Source: Mytilus galloprovincialis
Lineage: Eukaryota > Mollusca > Bivalvia > Mytilida > Mytilidae
Length of the DNA: 64,000 bases
Assembly (NCBI RefSeq): GCF_965363235.1
Contig: NC_134847.1
Location: forward strand, 75,150,268 to 75,214,267
Direction of reading: 5' to 3'
Under the pieces are notes generated by a model. It saw nothing but the letters and a program-made list of their open reading frames with translations. It had not been told where the DNA came from and searched no databases. Each line of letters starts with the position of its first letter. Position 1 is the first letter of the stretch. Shown piece after piece: positions 59,248 through 64,000 of this stretch. Position numbers and translations under genes: made by a program.

Positions 59248-62200
59248 CAAGAATACACAAATTTACCATAGCACAATGACAGAATGTATAAGCACAAAGG
59301 CACGTCAAATGGACACTATCAAAAATAGACCAAACAGTTAAAGTAATGATTTACAATGAAATAATTTATTATATACGATGATAAACAAAGTCAGTATTTA
59401 GAATCAATACTTCAAGACCATCGTGTATTATTTTTGGAGTTGATACGGAATACTTATCGACAAGGGTTGGTATCTTCCGATGAACCTACCTCTGGTTTAT
59501 CTTCTATTCAGACTCAGTGACGTAAAGGTTATTTCGTGTACGTTGTCAAGAGTCATGTTATTAGTAATATTTTATCATTGGTTGTATCCATTGCTGATCT
59601 ATCTGATTTCAGTATTACTTATAGAAATGTAAATTAAAAATTTATACTTACTAATATAATAGCATATATATTTATGATTTTCCCTTATATTGTTCCACAA
59701 TGTTTTTGTTTTGTGTTATTTATATATTTGTAATTGTACACCTGCTTTGGAAAACGAGATTAAAAAAAATCAGGTTATAGGTTATTATAAAATTAAGAGT
59801 AATTCAATGTTTCTATCAAACATAGATTGACATATTTATTTGACTTCAGTCTATGTAAATCTCATTCGTATTCAAGAAAAACGTGCACACGATCGAATGT
59901 GGCTGCTGTAAATCAAACTCGCCATAGACGTGTAGCAATCAAAATGGTATTTCGTCGTTACCTAAAGGATACTAGGGCTATTTAATATTGATAATACAAG
60001 TATATAAATTTCTTTTTATTATCAACAATATATATAGAGAAAAGAATGTTTGTTTAGACGTATTCCACTATAACTTGCATAGATGAAATTGAATATATAA
60101 TTTAGATTTTGTCCTGTCACAGGATAGAACAAATTCACTAGCGGTTAAATATTTGTCCAAGTAAGGTGTTGTCAGTTGTTATCTTGTTATCTATTCGTTT
60201 GATGTGTTTGAGCTTTTGTTTTTGATTAGGGACTTCCCGTTATTAATTTTCCTCAAAGTTCAGTTTTTTGGTGATTTTACTTTTAAACTGCAAACATGAT
60301 TTTTTTCTAGAGATTACACGTTGGAAAAATGCAAGAAAAAGTACCAAAATTCTTATCCGAATTTTAACAATGTAATTTTGTTTTGTAAGGTGAAATCCGT
60401 GTATTTGATTACGATAATTGAATTCTGCATAAAAATATATGAAGAGAAAAAAACATTCATCTACGACAGCACAATCAGCAAATCATTTTGTTACCACAAG
60501 GATTATAATATTTCAAACGAGTCTGATCCAGTTATTTTAAAAGCATCTAATCTAAACTTTGAAAAATCTTTTGCTTTGACCTCCAATACATGGTCTCTGA
60601 TGTGTTTCAATGCTGGTTGAAATGTTTCAAAATTCCCTGCAATACTAGCAAGTTCTTTGTCCCACTCCCAATGACTGTTATAGAGCCACGGACGTTTAGA
60701 ATCGTCATCAATTACTGCTATCCTCTCGTTATAAGTTGGAATATCGACCGACCCCTCTAACATCGCTTTAATATAGGAAGCCTCGTGATCTCCATACGGA
60801 AAGAAAAGTATATATAGTCTCATAAGCCCCATGAAAAAAATAGTAGAATATTGACGTGGCAAAATATACTTGTAGAGATTACATACGACACCATTATGTC
60901 CAACTTCTAGTATGCCTTCAGGAAGGAAAGAGAAGTCGTATTTAAAGCCGGTACAATAAATAACTGCATCAATCTGTATGACGTCATTATCATCAAGAAT
61001 AATGGAAGATGATGTGAAACGTTTGAAACCTGAAGTTTTTTCGATAACATTCGCTGGTAATAACGTTGGTAGCTTAGAACCTCTGTGGCATAAATATACC
61101 TTCAAAATAAATTAATAACTAGAAAATAAATAATAGGAAGCTACAATGTTTTATTTTTGAATTAGACATACCAAGGACATAAAATACAAAACTTTATACT
61201 TTGAATTTGAGACAATACATTGCATTATCAGCAACTGATGTGTTTCTTGTATTTAATTTTACGGAAATGATTGTTAGATTTATTCAGATATATCAGTATC
61301 CATGTAACAATTCAACAACTTAATGAGTCTAACCAATGACGAAAATTGATTATTTGAAAGTAAAAGTTTTGAAAAGTTGTTTCAAATATGAGGTACGCCA
61401 TCTATGATTTCTTGTTATAGAAAACCCATAATGTTTGAATGATTGTAACGTTTTATTAACAGAAGACCACCGTATCTATGATATTTCATGTCAGCATATA
61501 GGAAGGAGCACTGTTTATTAGGTTGCTGTTACTCTCTGGGACAAAACTTTCAGTGACGAAACTTTCGTCACTTGTAGTAATTAACCAGTTGTTGTAAAAC
61601 TATGTTAATATAGATTTTAAATAAAATTTATTTATGCACTCTGGTTTTTGCGTAATTATGCACAATTTAATTGTACTCATTGTTTTTGCATGTTTTGAAA
61701 TGTCGTGAGATATATCCATTCCTGAATGACTCGCTCCTAACACGGCTACATTGAGTTTAGCAAACAGTTCCGGTCGTCTGTATCGAATACTATGTATTAC
61801 CAATCCTCCAAACTCCTTCTCGTTATCGATCATTGGTTAATTCGGAATTGAACAGTTACTATAAGCAGAATAAATCAAGCTACTTAAATAAATAAAAGAA
61901 TAACATCGCACTTTGGAAGTATGTCGTTCAATCTTATATTTTTCATTGGCCTGTATATACCCATCCTTTTTTTTTATATTATGCAGGGGCTATAGCCTAA
62001 TGTATAGCTTTCTATTGTCTTCTTTCAATATGATTTTTTTTTCTACATGCTGTCTCATAAAGCACTTCGTTAGAAAAGAATTTATAAAGTGTTATTTCGG
62101 TATTTGCAAACTTGTGTGCTTGTTTTATTTTAAAAGTGTAAAGCGACTAAGTAGACTGAACCTTCATCTTAAAAGTATTTAACGACAAGGGCGACTGAAT

Positions 62201-62703
62201 CTTAACATGGGTACTGTACTTAACGTTTGGTGCAATGAAACATTGATAATTAATCAAATGAGTTAATGGAATGTCTCTGACATATAGTGTGTCCGAATCA
62301 ATTATCTGGATTTAATTGTTATGCTCAAGCACCATACTTGGAACCCAACTTCATACTGCGTTTCATTGCCAGATTCACCTTAAGAGAATAGTAAAATACA
62401 CGTAAGGGACACTTTGCCTGAGAGTGTTAGAACCTTAATGATTTCTAAATTTATCGACAGAAAATTTAAGAAATATATGTAACATCTGGCAACAACAAAG
62501 AGTATAAGTGGCAATAACATTGTAGACGTCAAAAAATATTGTTTAACGATGTAAACATGTCTGGATACCAAGGATTCACTCAAATTTTCTTTTAGTGTAA
62601 GCAGTTCCTGCTCTTTCATTGCAATCAATTTGTGGAATCATGACACGCAGAAATCTAAGTAATAAGTGGTTCGTGGTCAAACCTCATAAAAGAAGAAAAA
62701 GTA

Positions 62704-62773
62704 GGTCATAAGCACAGGCACTTATAAATTTCCTATATATTTTTTTCTGAGACAAGTGCCTGTGGTCATAAGC
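62704..62773. mobile_element. 50-bp miniature inverted-repeat insert with 10-bp flanking repeat
   Basis: GGTCATAAGC occurs at 62704-62713 and 62764-62773. Between them lies a 50-bp segment that starts ACAGGCACTT and ends AAGTGCCTGT. It falls in an intron of the FMO pseudogene. Confidence 0.55.
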
Positions 62774-63305
62774 GATGATTTCCTGTTTTGATAAGGGCCC
62801 GATGTACAAGTGACAGCAAGTATATAGTACTTGTGTCGTAACTATATAACTTAACTATATGTTGAAAGGAAGCGTACAGTAGTGGTAAATCACTTGTTAA
62901 AACAGGAATAACATTAAATAGCTATCTGTTAACATTTACCCATTACAAACAATTACAGCATCAAATTCTTAAACATGACTGTCATTCTTTTTTCTCTTAT
63001 CGCCATATGTTACTAGCCATTTTGTATCCTGTTTATTTTCAGAAACTGGTTCAACTAACTGTACTTCAGTATTGAACTACAAATATTGTTATTTGCAGAA
63101 ATTAGACAAACAATAGTATGAAAGAGGTTGAAATTTAACTTGGTGTTACTAACATACGAAGATATTTCTTAAGAAATCCGGAAATACAGTCGTGTTGATT
63201 TTAACACCCGCCATGCATATATTACTGATGTTCCTATTCTAAGCCAATATGTTCGAGAGTTGTCATTATTCATATCGAAATTGTTTTCCCTGTCTTTAGC
63301 TTCAA

Positions 63306-63540
63306 AGTTAAATCACAAAAATACTGAACTCCGATGAAAATTAAAAACGGAAAGTCCCTTATCAAATGGCAAAATCAAAAGCACAAACAAATCAAACGCA
63401 TGTATAACACTTGAACTGTCATATTCCTGACTCAGTACAAGCATATTTTATGTAGGAGTTCGTGGATTAAACCTCTTTTTTAAAGCTAGCTCACTTATAT
63501 GACAGTCGCATCAAATTTCATTATATTGAAACCGATGTGT
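63306..63540 (+). repeat. Dispersed mussel repeat copy
   Basis: Matches 37474-37720 in order (AAAATACTGAACTCCGATGA, CTGTCATATTCCTGACTCAG, GACAGTCGCATCAAATTTCA). It lies in the first visible FMO intron. A minus-strand fragment of the same family is at 60180-60290, just beyond the last FMO exon. Confidence 0.6.
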
Positions 63541-64000
63541 GAAAAAAAAATACAGAGATATTAAAGCGATTTGGAGTTTGCCATCTTGCTAAGACATTTA
63601 TCTGTTGCTGCAGACCGTGTTGGCCTCTTGATTGATGTCTTATTTGTGCGGTTGTCGGCTTTGTCCTCTCGATCAATGAGTTACATTTCAAATGTTCCGA
63701 ACCTTCGTGTAAATTTGACATTATTGAGCAAGGGCATTTGTAGCATTAATTGCACACTTCTTACCTTGATATATTTTCGAATATCACATTGGTCGGCAAC
63801 TATTCGAATATAAGCCAAAGCATCCGTGTGCGTAGGAAAAGATGGACATTCTTCGTCCACGGGGAAACCTTCTAACTGCATTAATTGTTTTGGAAGATTA
63901 GTCCTGTAGTTGAATAAAAAGAATTTTTTTCTAAAAACCTATATGCGTTAGAAAATTTATTAATATCACTACGACTGTTTTGATTAAAATTCTTTAATCA

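Larger units (their letters stand above)
60503..63903 (-). pseudogene. Flavin-containing monooxygenase, decaying (5'-partial)
   Basis: Four exons in transcript order: 63903-63765 (TNLPKQLMQLEGF, then CPSFPTHTDALAYIRIVAD), 63076-62940 (FNTEVQLVEPVSENKQ...FDAVIVCNG), 61858-61681 (EFGGLVIHSIRYRRPELF, then NVAVLGASHSGMDI) and 61099-60503 (VYLCHRGSKLP, IDAVIYCTGFKYDFSFLPEG, stop). Phases match and order follows FMO, including the FxGxxxHS and CTG signatures; the NADPH loop has S for the usual second G. Three lesions are visible: TAA at 62969-62971 before EFDAV, TAA at 61837-61839, and ATGAGT in place of the expected GTGAGT donor after exon 3. The FAD-binding N-terminus lies beyond 64000. FMOs oxygenate soft N or S atoms with NADPH at the ER membrane. 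This copy is probably inactive, although a sequence error or null allele is possible. Confidence 0.85.

Noticed and set aside
1-64000. Possible CRISPR array, prokaryotic operon or integrated virus
   Set aside because: The regular repeats are minisatellites without unique spacers; genes are intron-split and eukaryotic; no capsid, integrase or viral polymerase frame was seen apart from the retroelement RT fragments.

Overview
The window is metazoan nuclear DNA: AT-rich, with intron-split genes (GT-AG introns, in-phase joins), long introns and a dense layer of transposable-element debris. It is most likely from a marine mussel (Mytilidae). That call rests on repeats I recognise as abundant in mussel or bivalve genomes (2937-3505, 9007-9803, 37474-37790, the shared retroelement 3' tail, MITEs ending in TACTGTGGATTCATT, and hammerhead-bearing repeats), not on a database match.

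Four protein-coding loci can be supported. (1) Plus strand, 1855-13033: the last eight exons of a JmjC/cupin_8 Fe(II)/2-oxoglutarate oxygenase with an EF-hand and a C-terminal HDEL, so probably an ER-lumen protein; its 5' exons lie left of the window. (2) Minus strand, 19374-20219: an intact, intronless 281-codon CDIN1 (C15orf41) homologue, a PD-(D/E)XK nuclease-fold protein. (3) Minus strand, 28317-43873: a complete ten-exon SLC22-type organic ion transporter of 559 aa; the exon lengths sum exactly to an open frame. (4) Minus strand, 60503-63903: the last four exons of a flavin-containing monooxygenase (FMO) carrying two in-frame stops and a ruined splice donor, so probably a pseudogene; its 5' end lies right of the window. 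The four genes look unrelated, and nothing suggests an operon-like or co-regulated unit.

Layout: 1-1854 is an intron packed with 16-bp TGACYT-type palindromes. 1855-13033 is the JmjC gene, whose introns hold a miniature LTR element, hairpin tandem repeats, a decayed hammerhead, a nested bivalve repeat and MITEs. 13034-19373 is intergenic, with MITEs, a minisatellite, a ~1.6-kb inverted repeat enclosing two tRNA-like SINEs, and a degenerate repeat array interrupted by an element with a 14-bp target duplication. 20220-28316 is dominated by a direct segmental duplication, one copy of which carries a reverse-transcriptase insertion absent from the other. 28317-43873 is the SLC22 gene, with intronic MITEs and a second RT fragment. 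43874-60502 has no recognisable gene and holds several MITEs, a canonical-core hammerhead motif and small satellites. 60503-64000 is the FMO locus.

I did not find a new multi-gene system. The strongest second-look items are the miniature LTR element with exact 5-bp target duplications, the hammerhead pair, the MITE inserted in a retroelement tail with a recoverable empty site, the dated insertion inside a segmental duplication, the decaying FMO gene, and the intronless CDIN1.
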